A stretch of DNA of 64,000 bases from Paenibacillus eucommiae (GTDB lineage: Bacteria > Bacillota > Bacilli > Paenibacillales > NBRC-103111). Where the stretch lies: positions 62,001 through 126,000 of the forward strand of contig NZ_JAGGLB010000001.1 in assembly GCF_017874215.1 (NCBI RefSeq), given 5' to 3'. Of this stretch, positions 25,401-33,882 are shown in pieces. Numbering within the stretch: position 1 is the stretch's first letter; the number at the start of each line of letters is the position of its first letter. The notes under the pieces were generated by a model. That model made no database searches, had not been told where the DNA came from, and was given only the letters and a program-made list of their open reading frames with translations. The position numbers and the translations under genes are program-made.

Positions 25401-25901
25401 TGAAGCGGCTTTGATAATAACCGGGTATCCGTATTCCTTCGTGAACAGCATCGCTTCCTCAAGCGATTTGATTGGTTCCGGTGTTCCCGGTATGATCGGA
25501 ATTTCAGCCTCAATCGCCATTTGACGGGCAATTACCTTATCCCCGAACATACGGATATGCTCCGATTTAGGCCCGATAAAGACGACGCCCTCTTCCTCGC
25601 AGCGTTTGGCAAATTCCTCGTTCTCCGCCAGGAAGCCATATCCGGGATGAATCGCATCCACATCATAACGCTTGGCTACTTCCAATATCTCTTCAATTCC
25701 CAAATAAGCTTCAATTGGGCCTTTTCCTTTGCCAATCAAATAGGCTTCGTCCGCTTTAAAGCGATGCAGTGACAAGTTGTCCTGCTCCGAATAAATAGCC
25801 ACTGTTTGAATGTTCAATTCCGTACAAGCCCGAAAAACCCTGATCGCAATCTCACCACGGTTGGCTACCAGTATTTTTTTAAACGCTCTGATCTCTCTCA
25901 T
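22434..25901 (-). CDS. pyc: Pyruvate carboxylase
   Basis: 1155 residues, full length for the single-chain enzyme that carboxylates pyruvate to oxaloacetate to refill the citric acid cycle. In order: biotin carboxylase/ATP-grasp (residues ~5-455, KILVANRGEIAIRVFRAC, the glycine-rich ATP loop AASGGGGRGMR and EVNPRIQVEHT), carboxyltransferase barrel (~530-800, DTTFRDAHQSLLATRVRT), the PYC/OADA conserved domain (~830-1030) and the biotinyl domain with the lysine in EAMKME (~1080-1150). ATG at 25901 with GAGGAG just upstream. Expressed alone or with the 34-codon frame at 25918-26022. Confidence 0.98.
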   Translation of the reverse strand: MREIRAFKKILVANRGEIAIRVFRACTELNIQTVAIYSEQDNLSLHRFKADEAYLIGKGKGPIEAYLGIEEILEVAKRYDVDAIHPGYGFLAENEEFAKRCEEEGVVFIGPKSEHIRMFGDKVIARQMAIEAEIPIIPGTPEPIKSLEEAMLFTKEYGYPVIIKAASGGGGRGMRIVKQADELQPSLERARSEAKSAFGNEAVYLERFLENPKHIEVQVLADSYGHAVHLFERDCSIQRRYQKVVEVAPSLTLSEEQRNEICNAALKLATKTGYINAGTVEFLVTKDGSFYFIEVNPRIQVEHTITELITNIDIVQSQILIAQGYALSDTEVGIPSQESVKINGFAIQSRVTTEDPERGFVPDTGRIVAYRSGGGFGVRLDTGNTGVGANITPYYDSLLVKLSTHAGNFEQASRKMLRALREFRIRGVKTNIPFLENVVQHPDFLTGAYDTSFIDTKPELFDFVQKQDRGTKILKYIGLTMVNGHPGIPKLDKKPVFDDVRIPKISVKQPYVPGTRQILQEKGVAGLQQWIQDQKRVLVTDTTFRDAHQSLLATRVRTYDLLQIAEETGKMGHDLFSLEMWGGATFDTSMRFSNEDPWERLIKLRQKIPNILFQMLFRGANAVGYATYPDNVIKKFIHTAADTGIDVFRIFDSLNSIDNMRLAIETVCETGKVAEAAICYTGDILDPNRSKYNLKYYIEMAKELEKAGAHILAIKDMASLLKPYAGYQLIKALKEEVGIPIHLHTHDTSGNGAALLLKAVEAGVDIVDTAIGSMSGLTSQPSLNSLIYSVEHEERATGLNDRDFQKLSDYWEDVRQYYFPFESGMKASSAEIYRHEMPGGQYSNLQQQAKSVGLGNRWEEVKEAYSTVNQMFGDIVKVTPSSKVVGDMALFMVQNNLTEKDVFNLGDTLDFPESVIQMFQGYLGQPQGGFPEDLRKIIVKKREYFTRRPGELLPHIDLEELRGKLEKDLSREITDFDILSYIMYPKVYEDMMKKVEEFGDLSVLDTPTFFYGLAVGEEAAVSIEQGKTLIIKLVMIGDIQPDGQRTIYFEMNGLPREIMVRDSSAKVTVQRKAKANPHEKGHIGANMPGTVLKIMVKQGDEVQKGDALLVNEAMKMEMVIQSPFAGTVTEVVVKADESVDSGDLLLVLEPKNEGF

Positions 25902-25917
25902 AGGAACTCCTCTGCCT

Positions 25918-26022
25918 TTATTTACTAACTAGGCGAATTTGCTTAAATTTTAAAATAGCGCATTCATCCGGAAATAACTGCCTGTCAATTAGCTTGTTGA
26001 CCATGTCTAATTTACTTTTCAT
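25918..26022 (-). CDS. Possible 34-residue leader ORF before pyc
   Basis: A short frame starting MKSKLDMVNKLIDRQLFPDE ends 16 nt before the pyc start. Its upstream GAGGG is only 2-3 nt from the ATG, so translation is doubtful. The composition (amphipathic, basic) is protein-like and no homologue is known to me. It could be a real small gene, a leader peptide or chance. Confidence 0.28.
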   Translation of the reverse strand: MKSKLDMVNKLIDRQLFPDECAILKFKQIRLVSK

Positions 26023-26164
26023 TGCCCTCGTAATCAGAGTCATTCGACAAACTTTTCCGAAAATACCGCACTTGTATAATAATAACACAAAACCTATATA
26101 GTGTGTCGTATTAATTCATCAGAACTTTTTTTCACATGAAAAAAAGTTTTTTCTCACTTGGAAT

Positions 26165-26930
26165 GACGGCCCTGCGGCGTCCTTTGAGGTGCACGTTCGT
26201 GACTTGAGGTGCGTTACGGAGTGAAGGGATGTGGGGGCTCCAACCACTTTTCCACCAACACCCCTTCACTCTCTCGACTGCAAAGTGCAGAACAAGCCAT
26301 TCTCAAACGGGCAGCTAGCAGACGTCTGGTTCCTGAGGCAAAGGGATAGTGACTATAATGAACATTTGGACTTCTTTACAGATGTCATGATTTTATGAAT
26401 TTATCACTTCACCGCATTGCCGCTGCACTTATACAAATCACAAACTACAATCGCACGAACACCATGCTCAAACAGACTGCCAGCAAGGGATTTTCTCTTG
26501 GTTAGAGGAGAATTCCTAACGGGTACAGGCGCTGCGGATGAAGAACGCGCGCAGCTGAGAAGGACCTGATGCTTTTAATGATGTTCATCGTTAAAAGCAT
26601 CAGGTCCGCTCCATATCCTTGCTTTAACGATGAAAAACATCGTCCCTTTTAACCACCCTGAGAGGCCATCTGTCCAATTTTAACGATGAAAATCATCGCT
26701 AACGTGACGGCTTGACCAGGAACACTTGCTTTAACGATGAAAATCATCGTTAAGTGGAGCACACGCTCATTTCGGCGGAGGTTAAGCTGCTCCCAGGCTG
26801 CTACTAACACTTATCTTACCCAGTTCCCTCTCAGCTGCAAAGTGCCGAACGTGTCACGCCCAAACAGACTGCTGGCAGAAGTTTATTGCTATCCTGAGGG
26901 AACGGGATCATGGGGATCAGTAACTTAAGA
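26165..26930. repeat. Interspersed repeat module, copy C (rearranged)
   Basis: The header (CCTGCGGCGTCCTTTGAGGT) is followed by a shortened hairpin, GAGTGAAGGG...CCCTTCACTC at 26219-26271, in which the inner AAAGATTTGTTCC part is missing. The tail to ~26375 matches copy E; from ~26440 the sequence matches the second half of copies B and D. Palindromes lie at 26573-26596, 26623-26643 (decayed), 26678-26702 and 26730-26753. The first is inside a near-perfect 46-bp hairpin, 26562-26607, with GGACCTGATGCTTTTAA and its complement as arms. No gene seen in this gap. Confidence 0.85.
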
Positions 26931-26932
26931 AC

Positions 26933-26968
26933 AAAAAAGAATAAGGCAGCATCATCCGCCCTATTCTT
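26933..26968 (-). terminator. Terminator of the PhnB-like gene
   Basis: Minus strand: AAGAATAGGGC (26968-26958) pairs with GCCTTATTCTT (26947-26937) and runs into TTTTTT. It is 77 bp beyond the stop at 27045. Confidence 0.8.
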
Positions 26969-27044
26969 CGATTGTATATTCTTATTGGAAGTTCTGGCTC
27001 TGGCTCCAGTCAGGACTAGTATTCTTCAGTTTAACAGCTTTAGC

Positions 27045-27431
27045 CTAGCAGCTGATCATCCATGAGACGCCAAATTTATCTTCCAGCTGCCCATACATGC
27101 CGCCCCAGAATACGGGTTCAAGCGGATGCAACACTTTGCCTCCTGCGGCAAGGTTATCGAACGCTTTCCGGCCCTCGTCCCCAGACTCAAACTCCAGATT
27201 CAGGCTGATACCGTTCCCACGCGTAAGGGTATCCAAGGCATCAGCCATGAAGAGGGTAATTCCTGCAGCCGTCAGACACAAGTGCATGACTTTGTCTTTG
27301 AACGCATCATTCGGCTCCGGAGCCTGTGCATGCGTCATGACGGAGTTGATCTCCCCCCCGAGCGCTTCAACGTAGAACTGCGCTTGAGCTCTGGAATCCT
27401 CCGAAAATAGAAAAGGTTTAATTGTTGCCAT
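27045..27431 (-). CDS. VOC-superfamily protein, PhnB/YjdN-like
   Basis: 128 residues of the glyoxalase/bleomycin-resistance (vicinal oxygen chelate) fold in its PhnB-like form: starts MATIKPFLFSEDSRAQAQFY, with HLCLTAAGITLFMAD in the middle and PVFWGGMYGQLEDKFGVSWM at the end. The biochemical role of most such proteins is unknown; metal-dependent binding or chemistry of small molecules is likely. No clear gap or shared promoter links it to the glycan operon upstream (46-bp gap), so it might be the last cotranscribed gene there. Confidence 0.85.
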   Translation of the reverse strand: MATIKPFLFSEDSRAQAQFYVEALGGEINSVMTHAQAPEPNDAFKDKVMHLCLTAAGITLFMADALDTLTRGNGISLNLEFESGDEGRKAFDNLAAGGKVLHPLEPVFWGGMYGQLEDKFGVSWMISC

Positions 27432-27477
27432 CCTCCATCATCCTTCCATCCATCCAATTATTTTATACTCGTCCCTA

Positions 27478-29613
27478 TTATAGCATTTCTGAAGTGGTGG
27501 AGTTTCTTATGGATTGCTGTATTAGGGGACGAAAAATAATTTCATACTGGAAGTTCAGCCGCGACAGGATCAATTCATATCCAAATTCACTGACTCTCTT
27601 TAATTCCCCTTCGTTAGCTTCAGGCGGCCATTCACTTGTGAATGAAAGAACTCCAGTACCAGAGCTGCTCGTCGTCACATTTATCCGTGATTTATCCATG
27701 TATACGACAATTTCGCCATCCGGCGTTGGAACCGCTCCCTTGATCCAATCCAAGCCGCAGAGGTGAGGCTCTACCTGATAATGCTTGTAACCTGGTTTCA
27801 GCGGTTTCACACCCAAGACGTATTTGCCGGTCAGGTAAATCGGTGCTGCTCCCCAGGCATGACACAAGCTTTTGCGGAATTTATCGCCGTACATGTCATA
27901 TTGAAGCTCGTCCGGCAAAGAAGGATCGTATTCTTCCCAGAACGTCGTTGCCCCGAGATCAAGCATGCCTCCCCAGTAATCACGGATTTCCTGAAGCACC
28001 CGCTCCTGCTCACCAATTTGGCACAGCGCCTCCAACTCGAAAAAACGCATAAACGGCGTACTGATTTTCTGAATCCCTTCATTTAACAGAACATGCTGCC
28101 TGACCATCTCCTGCTGCGCCAAATCCAGGTACCCGAAGCGCATGGCAAACATACTCGGATACTTCAGCATCTGCTGATTGAGCTCACCATCAAGCCTGCC
28201 ATGAATCAAACCGCCCTGCTCTTCATCCCAGAACAGACTGAATATCGTTTGCCGGAGCTTCTCCGCAAGCTTCACAAACCGCTCTTCATCTTCCTTATCT
28301 CCCAGCTCCTTGGCAAAGCCCGCCATAGTCTCCATACTCCTGCAGAATAGAAGCTGCTCAAAACAAAGCTCGCCGCGCCGCTCCATAGGTGCCCAATCAA
28401 CAAATACCCAATCGTCAGGGTAGCCTTCCATCATGCCATCGTCATTACAGCGTTTCAAACAAAAATTCATCAGCGACAACATCTTCGCGTAATTCGCTTC
28501 TATGAATGCGATGTCACCTGTGTAGAGGTAATATTCGGATAAGCTGATAAACCAATAGAAGGTATAGTCCATAATTGTATTCATATGAATTTCGACGGGT
28601 TCTTTTCCGCGCAGGGCGACCAAAGTTCGCTTCGTTACGTCTTGTTCGAAAAACACATAATTATTAATTAAAAAGCCCAGATTCGCGTCCCCGCTCCACA
28701 CCCAACGATCCCGTTTCATGCCATCAAAAATAAATTCCCGCATATTCATGTGCAGCGTATGGGCAGATACATCCCATATCTGGTTGATTCGCTCATCCGA
28801 GCAGCTAAAGGATCCGTGCTTCTCCAAGGGAACATATTCATATTCATGAATCAGCTCCCTCCACGAAATGCCTTCATCCGCCCTAAGCTGAATATAACGA
28901 AATGCTCTGGTTACGGAGGTCGTATAATCCAGAGGCGTATCGCTTTCAATAGCCAACTCATCAAATGTTTCAGCTAATTCTCCAGCCATTGCTTCTTGCA
29001 GGGATTCACCGTAATATAGCCGGATAGTTCCTTTCCCGGCAGCTCCAAGAAACTTTATGTATCCGAATGTTTCACGGCCGAAATCAACGATTATTGCACC
29101 ATTCACTGTGGAAATGGATGTCGGCCTCACAGTCTCGTAAGAAAAAGGAAATCCGGAGGGCGGACAGCAAATATCATGGAAATTCCATGATGCCGCTCTC
29201 ACCCATTTGCCGTTATAAGCGCTCACTTCCCAAGTGTTGTCAGTGCAGGAATTCGCGCCGCCTGTCGCATAAACAGCCGGTATCGTCTGATCATTATATA
29301 CCGTTACTGTCAGTTCATGCTTGCCTGCAGGAATCAGCAAGGAAGTGACCGGTCTCCTTTCGTAGGGAACCGGTGTCATGCTACCGTCCATATGCAGGAC
29401 GTACGTGCCTTGAACCGATAAGGTCAACAGCTCGGGTTGTGCGAAATCAAAGGTTTTGCGAAATTTAACACTGGTATAAGCCGAATCCAGCCGCCATGAC
29501 GGAGGACAGATGTAGCCCCTGAACTGCCTCAAAACAGATACTTTCTGGTGCAGCCAGATCTCATAATCGTCTGGATACCAAATCCATGTCGCCTGATTGT
29601 GATTCTTGTCCAT
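27478..29613 (-). CDS. Alpha-L-rhamnosidase-like glycoside hydrolase (GH78)
   Basis: 711 residues, cytosolic (no signal peptide). N-terminal beta-sandwich domains (~1-270) precede the (alpha/alpha)6 barrel (~275-610) containing the GH78-type catalytic-acid segment DGMKRDRWVWSGD near residue 300; a C-terminal beta domain follows (from LKPGYKHYQVEPH). The reaction expected is release of terminal alpha-L-rhamnose from imported oligosaccharides. The ATG at 29613 with GGAGGGTGGGAAGG directly upstream is chosen over a GTG 17 codons earlier. It is the last gene of the glycan operon, 81 bp after the alpha/beta hydrolase. Confidence 0.88.
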   Translation of the reverse strand: MDKNHNQATWIWYPDDYEIWLHQKVSVLRQFRGYICPPSWRLDSAYTSVKFRKTFDFAQPELLTLSVQGTYVLHMDGSMTPVPYERRPVTSLLIPAGKHELTVTVYNDQTIPAVYATGGANSCTDNTWEVSAYNGKWVRAASWNFHDICCPPSGFPFSYETVRPTSISTVNGAIIVDFGRETFGYIKFLGAAGKGTIRLYYGESLQEAMAGELAETFDELAIESDTPLDYTTSVTRAFRYIQLRADEGISWRELIHEYEYVPLEKHGSFSCSDERINQIWDVSAHTLHMNMREFIFDGMKRDRWVWSGDANLGFLINNYVFFEQDVTKRTLVALRGKEPVEIHMNTIMDYTFYWFISLSEYYLYTGDIAFIEANYAKMLSLMNFCLKRCNDDGMMEGYPDDWVFVDWAPMERRGELCFEQLLFCRSMETMAGFAKELGDKEDEERFVKLAEKLRQTIFSLFWDEEQGGLIHGRLDGELNQQMLKYPSMFAMRFGYLDLAQQEMVRQHVLLNEGIQKISTPFMRFFELEALCQIGEQERVLQEIRDYWGGMLDLGATTFWEEYDPSLPDELQYDMYGDKFRKSLCHAWGAAPIYLTGKYVLGVKPLKPGYKHYQVEPHLCGLDWIKGAVPTPDGEIVVYMDKSRINVTTSSSGTGVLSFTSEWPPEANEGELKRVSEFGYELILSRLNFQYEIIFRPLIQQSIRNSTTSEML

Positions 29614-29694
29614 ATCCTTCCCACCCTCCAATTTCGTTGCCTTGTCCTTACGTTCTTGCTGCACGGTAGATGCTTTCCTTCGTTTATTGGACCG

Positions 29695-30849
29695 CTACAG
29701 AATAACGAGGTCCGAACTGACGACATTGCCTCTGTCATCTTCCAGGGTAAAGAAATATGCCGTCACCCCCGGAGGCAAGTGACTTGAGAATGCCCGGCGA
29801 TTCGCATCATGCTTCGCCTCTTGCTCATGCCATAGTCGGTCCGGCCAAGAAGCTGTATCAGATGAATAGACAAAATTTACTCGCTTGATTTGACTGGAGC
29901 TGCTATAGCTTGCCCCTGCCTCATTATCTGCTATCCTTAGGGCTGTGATGGCCGCCAAGGGCGTCCCCCCTCTTGCCCGAGAGTCGGCATATGTGAAGAA
30001 TTCCTGCGCTTCCCAAGGCACAGTATAACCGTGCTGCCAGCCATTAGCGAGCCTTAGTGTCCGCTCGCCCTTTGCTGCCTCATAGGTTTGCTGCCAATTA
30101 TGCAAATAAAAACAATTGTCTTTCGTACCTGTGGCACGGAAAGTCGGAATGGTCGATTGGCCCATGTAAGACATGATTTCGAATTGCTCCTCCCATGCCT
30201 GAAGCCCACTTGCCCCCAGCTTCTCCAGCTCCGCCATCCAGCAGGAACCTGTGGCGAAGCTGCCTGCCGAATAAACTGACATGACATAAGCCAACCTCTG
30301 ATCAAAGCTGGTAGCAATATCAGCCACATAACCGCCCCAGGAGATGCCCATCATTCCGATTGTCGTCTCATCCACCTCAGGCTGTGCCGCTATGACGGTC
30401 ACGGCGAGAATCACATTGGAGACAGCATGATATTCCCACATATCCGTTAAGGGTACCTTGAAGATCTCGAAGACACCCTGGGCCGGCCCGCCATCAGCCA
30501 TCCTCTCGCCATCAGGGCCATTGCCATACAGATCCATCGCAATCGCAACATATCCCCGCTCTGCCCATTGTCCGGCCCAATCAGCGAATGCTCTTCCCCC
30601 GCCGCCATGAAGGAGAACGATTGCTGGGGCTTTGCCAGCTATCCCCTTCGGAACCGCATAGTAAGCAAAAACTCGCGTCGGCTGTCCGCGATAGCACTCA
30701 CCTGTGTAGTAAAGCTGCTTCAATGTATAACCTGGATAATCAACCTCTGCACCCCATTCTATAGCAGGGCTTTGCTGCAGCGCTTCCAGGTCCCATGGCC
30801 CGGTATACAATGGACCCTGGGAAGGTCGCTTATTGCCGTTTTGTTTCAT
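29695..30849 (-). CDS. Alpha/beta hydrolase, acetyl xylan esterase/dienelactone hydrolase-like
   Basis: 384 residues. The oxyanion segment LLHGGGGRAFADWAG (near 81) and the nucleophile elbow GISWGG with Ser170 are visible; His in GWQHGY (~285) could complete the triad. Such enzymes remove acetyl or other acyl groups from sugars, or act on peptides. No signal peptide, so it would deacylate imported oligosaccharides in the cytoplasm. The ATG overlaps the stop of the MDR dehydrogenase gene by 4 nt (ATGA). The first ~60 residues lie outside the core fold. Confidence 0.85.
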   Translation of the reverse strand: MKQNGNKRPSQGPLYTGPWDLEALQQSPAIEWGAEVDYPGYTLKQLYYTGECYRGQPTRVFAYYAVPKGIAGKAPAIVLLHGGGGRAFADWAGQWAERGYVAIAMDLYGNGPDGERMADGGPAQGVFEIFKVPLTDMWEYHAVSNVILAVTVIAAQPEVDETTIGMMGISWGGYVADIATSFDQRLAYVMSVYSAGSFATGSCWMAELEKLGASGLQAWEEQFEIMSYMGQSTIPTFRATGTKDNCFYLHNWQQTYEAAKGERTLRLANGWQHGYTVPWEAQEFFTYADSRARGGTPLAAITALRIADNEAGASYSSSSQIKRVNFVYSSDTASWPDRLWHEQEAKHDANRRAFSSHLPPGVTAYFFTLEDDRGNVVSSDLVIL

Positions 30850-31847
30850 ACCAATCTACTCCCCTTCCATACCAATACAACCCCTAAGCACATTTTTTTC
30901 TTATCAAGAATAAGTTTCCAAGCCTCATCCGCTTGCTCTGCAGGAAATCGGTGTGTAATAAGAGGCTCCGTCTTCAGCCATCCTTCTTCAATTCCTTCCA
31001 AGGTCGCATCCATCCGCGCTTTATCCCATCCAGACGGACAATGAAGAGTTATCTCCTGCTCACGGAGCGACTGAATGTTAAGCACCCCAGTTTCCCCCAG
31101 GAATCCTGCGGAGATGAAATGGCTGTTGTACTTCATCATGGGCTGTATCTTACGGAAGGTAGCCATATCCCCTACAGTATCCACGACGATTTTAATTCCG
31201 TTATATGCTGACAACGCATCAGAAGCTGATTTCTTCTGCGTGTTGATGCCGTGAATCGTTTTAGGCAAATAGCCAAGGCGCTCATCATGGCGGCCAAGCA
31301 CAGCAACCCGGGCGCCGCGATGCAGCAAAGTTTGCGCAGTCCACTGGCCAACCAGACCATCGCCGATCACCACAGCGAAGTCACCCGGCTGTATGGGGGC
31401 CCGAAATCCACAGTTATAGCCGACTTGTGTCAATACAAGCCCGGAGTACGTGATCGGATCGCATCCCTCGGGCAGCTTCCATACCTGACTCGCATGCGTA
31501 ACAGCTAGACTGACATGACCGGCATAAGGAAATACCATGCCCATCACCATACTCAATGAGGTGAATACCCGTTCGCCCACAGCAAGTCCGTGTACATCTG
31601 CCCCAACCGCTTGAATCACACCTACCTTTTGGTATCCAGGCACATGTGGAAAAGGCGATGGATCTCCTTCTTTGTACATAACCTCTCCTGAAATTCGTTC
31701 CTTTCGCAGGAAGGAAGATTCCGTTCCAATGCTGATCCAAGAATATTCCACTTCTATCAACACTTGATCACTACCGAGCTCGGGAATCTCAATATCTTGA
31801 AAGCTCACTTGAAGCTTATCCGTAAATACAACAGCCTTTGCTTTCAT
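30846..31847 (-). CDS. MDR-family zinc-type alcohol dehydrogenase-like protein
   Basis: 333 residues. The N-terminal GroES-like half (LKPGSDQVLIEVEYSWISIGTE-type segment near residue 25) and the Rossmann half (AVVIGDGLVGQWTAQTLL near 175) are clear, so it should bind NAD(P). The Cys of the catalytic zinc site and the four-Cys structural zinc lobe are not seen, so its reaction could differ from a classical alcohol dehydrogenase. In a glycan operon it may oxidise or reduce a sugar or sugar alcohol. ATG has AAAGGAGG 7 nt upstream. It overlaps the hydrolase downstream. Confidence 0.85.
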   Translation of the reverse strand: MKAKAVVFTDKLQVSFQDIEIPELGSDQVLIEVEYSWISIGTESSFLRKERISGEVMYKEGDPSPFPHVPGYQKVGVIQAVGADVHGLAVGERVFTSLSMVMGMVFPYAGHVSLAVTHASQVWKLPEGCDPITYSGLVLTQVGYNCGFRAPIQPGDFAVVIGDGLVGQWTAQTLLHRGARVAVLGRHDERLGYLPKTIHGINTQKKSASDALSAYNGIKIVVDTVGDMATFRKIQPMMKYNSHFISAGFLGETGVLNIQSLREQEITLHCPSGWDKARMDATLEGIEEGWLKTEPLITHRFPAEQADEAWKLILDKKKMCLGVVLVWKGSRLV

Positions 31848-31865
31848 ACAATACCTCCTTTAGCA

Positions 31866-31917
31866 TTCAAAGAGACAGGCGGCCAAGGTTTTCCCTGAGC
31901 CGCCGTTCCTCTTTGAA
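31866..31917 (-). promoter_or_regulatory. Intercistronic hairpin before the MDR gene
   Basis: Outer arms TTCAAAGAG (31866-31874) and CTCTTTGAA (31909-31917), inner arms GGCGGC (31878-31883) and GCCGCC (31899-31904). It lies between the unknown gene and the MDR gene, with no T-tract on the transcribed strand, so RNA processing or stability is a better guess than termination. Confidence 0.55.
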
Positions 31918-31934
31918 CCTGTACCTGCTTGCTC

Positions 31935-32651
31935 CTATTCAATCGCAAACAGCCTGTTGCTCGCTGTCAAACTGATGGGGCCGGAATAATGATTGACTTT
32001 ACATATTTCATTACCGTCCGCGACAATCGGCGTCGGCTGCTCCACGACAAAATCGGCAAAATGAGGAGCATTGAAAGCGACATAAGCCAGACGGATCGAA
32101 TCCGCGGCGCGATCGTAATTTCTCGTAAGATCCGGCAAACAAACAGGGCCCGTATCGACTTGATATAAATTTTTCTCATTATGAATGTTCATCGTCTTTA
32201 CCGGATATTCGATAATAGCCTTTAGTCCTAAGTCCGGATTGCTAATTTCCGTTTGTGCAACCAGCATCCATCCTTCATTTGTCGCGTTGCGAATCTCTTC
32301 GTTTGTGTTCAACAATCGGCAAACAGCAGGCTCCTTCAGTCTATACGTTTGCCCTCCCCACATATTCACAGCTTCCGGACAAAGCTTGTAAGTTCCAGTT
32401 AGATAGGCATGCCGTCTGAATACGATGCCGTACTCCGGCCCGAATACAGGTGTAAAATCATAGTTGTCCTCATAAAACAAGTTGTTCTCGGCAAATGTAT
32501 CTTCACTTTTACAGGAACCGCATTGGTAATAATCTTCCGAACGTCCAGATTGCTCATCGATAAAGCGAGTGCGGGATTCCACCCAAAAACGTACCGAGTT
32601 TTCCGACCACTTGCCTGTAATAAATGATGAGTTGTATTGAATTGGTTGCAT
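31935..32651 (-). CDS. Hypothetical protein of the glycan operon, 238 residues
   Basis: I do not recognise the family. The frame starts at ATG 32651 with GAGGT about 9 nt upstream. There is no signal peptide. The sequence is aromatic-rich (YNSSFITGKWSENSVRFWVE at the start; GPEYGIVFRRHAYLTGTYKL; LKAIIEYPVKTMNIHNEKNL) and reads as a beta-sandwich or beta-jelly-roll, with a CGSC pair near residue 45. It stands between the sialidase-like and MDR genes, so a sugar-binding or sugar-modifying role is plausible but unproven. Confidence 0.75.
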   Translation of the reverse strand: MQPIQYNSSFITGKWSENSVRFWVESRTRFIDEQSGRSEDYYQCGSCKSEDTFAENNLFYEDNYDFTPVFGPEYGIVFRRHAYLTGTYKLCPEAVNMWGGQTYRLKEPAVCRLLNTNEEIRNATNEGWMLVAQTEISNPDLGLKAIIEYPVKTMNIHNEKNLYQVDTGPVCLPDLTRNYDRAADSIRLAYVAFNAPHFADFVVEQPTPIVADGNEICKVNHYSGPISLTASNRLFAIE

Positions 32652-32684
32652 ATATCGTCTACCTCTTTTCCATTGATTTCGGCA

Positions 32685-32713
32685 GACGGTCGAGATTTTT
32701 CTCAACCGCCGTC
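32685..32713 (-). promoter_or_regulatory. Intercistronic hairpin after the sialidase-like gene
   Basis: GACGGTCGAGA (32685-32695) pairs with TCTCAACCGCCGTC (32700-32713), with small bulges and a TTTT loop. It lies between the sialidase-like stop and the ribosome site of the next gene. Its GC-rich arm is similar to that of the hairpin at 31866-31917. Confidence 0.5.
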
Positions 32714-32724
32714 CCCTTAACGAT

Positions 32725-33834
32725 TTATTCTTTGATTATCTCTGAGATATTTATTTTCCGTACCCTGGCACCGGCATTAACCCAATAGCCTAGCAGCACA
32801 GCTTCATCGGTAAAAAAGATCGCCGGATAACTACAATCGCCAGCCTCCTCCGTCTCCACCAGGAAATGGTCTCCCCACGTCTTTCCGTCGTCCTTGCTAA
32901 TCGCTCCGATCAAAGGCGCGCGTCCACCGGCCATCAAGCCGTATGTGCTTCCCAGCCTGAACTGTTCCTTGGTTTGCCTGGTTTCATAGTCCGGCACTGG
33001 ATTCCAAATCGCCAGTAAATGACCATAGTGAGGCATGCGTTTCATGGACAATGGCGAACATGGCGATGTAAATCGGGAAGGCTGCGGCGCTCCCCAGGTT
33101 TCCCCTCCGTCCATTGAAAACATTTCGTATTGACGGCCCAAATCGGTGCGGGCCCAGCTCCACAACACCCCATTGTTCAGTTCGATGATACCCGGCTCCT
33201 GCAGGCCGCTCCAGCAATTCGCCGATTCCAGGGTAGAAAAATTCTTTGCTTCCCGCCAGGTCAACCCATCATCATCTGACAAGAAAAAGTAAACGATAGC
33301 CCTGAAATCGAAAAATGACATAAATGCACTCGGATCCGAAATATCCCCTTTCATCCTGTGAAATGAGGCTGGGACAACGAGCCTTCCAGAAGACAGACGT
33401 ACGACGCGGTCATTGTTTGTTACATAATAGCCTTGCCCGGGCACACAGCACACTGGGTCGCTCCATGTCTCTCCTTCGTCAGTTGACCTCCTGAGATGAA
33501 GACGTGTGTCGTGAAAGCCATAACGAAGCACATAGAACAGTCCAATGTCGCCATCCAGCATCCGAAGGAGTGAAACACTCATAATGTTTTGTAGAGTGCC
33601 ATGATCTTCCGATCTGGCTAAGATCACATCCTCCGACCAAGTATTGCCTTTATCCGCGGAATAGCGGGCAGCAACGCACGCCTCTGCGTGATCATCGGTT
33701 GAATTCCCGGTATATCGGCTGTAGGCGAACATCAGTCTGCCATCCTTCATGTCGAGGAATGCTCCCTCGCTGTTGCGCGCGTTGTTCGGACCTGTACGCA
33801 AATCCAATACAACACTTCCTGCATGTTTGAGCAA
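32725..33834 (-). CDS. BNR-repeat sialidase-like protein
   Basis: 369 residues with five Asp-box motifs (S-x-D-x-G-x-T-W type): SADKGNTW, STDEGETW, SDDDGLTW, SMDGGETW and SKDDGKTW. This is the repeat of six-bladed beta-propellers of the sialidase superfamily. No signal peptide is visible, so the protein is cytosolic or the export signal is unusual. Specificity cannot be given; propellers of this type also occur in rhamnosidases and lyases. The TTG at 33834 is preferred because AAGGAG lies 8 nt before it, whereas the frame opens further upstream at a TTG without one. It lies 21 bp or more behind the beta-helix gene. Confidence 0.82.
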   Translation of the reverse strand: MLKHAGSVVLDLRTGPNNARNSEGAFLDMKDGRLMFAYSRYTGNSTDDHAEACVAARYSADKGNTWSEDVILARSEDHGTLQNIMSVSLLRMLDGDIGLFYVLRYGFHDTRLHLRRSTDEGETWSDPVCCVPGQGYYVTNNDRVVRLSSGRLVVPASFHRMKGDISDPSAFMSFFDFRAIVYFFLSDDDGLTWREAKNFSTLESANCWSGLQEPGIIELNNGVLWSWARTDLGRQYEMFSMDGGETWGAPQPSRFTSPCSPLSMKRMPHYGHLLAIWNPVPDYETRQTKEQFRLGSTYGLMAGGRAPLIGAISKDDGKTWGDHFLVETEEAGDCSYPAIFFTDEAVLLGYWVNAGARVRKINISEIIKE

Positions 33835-33882
33835 ATCTTTCAACTCCTTCAAATCGTTCAAATTGATATTAACTAATATTTA

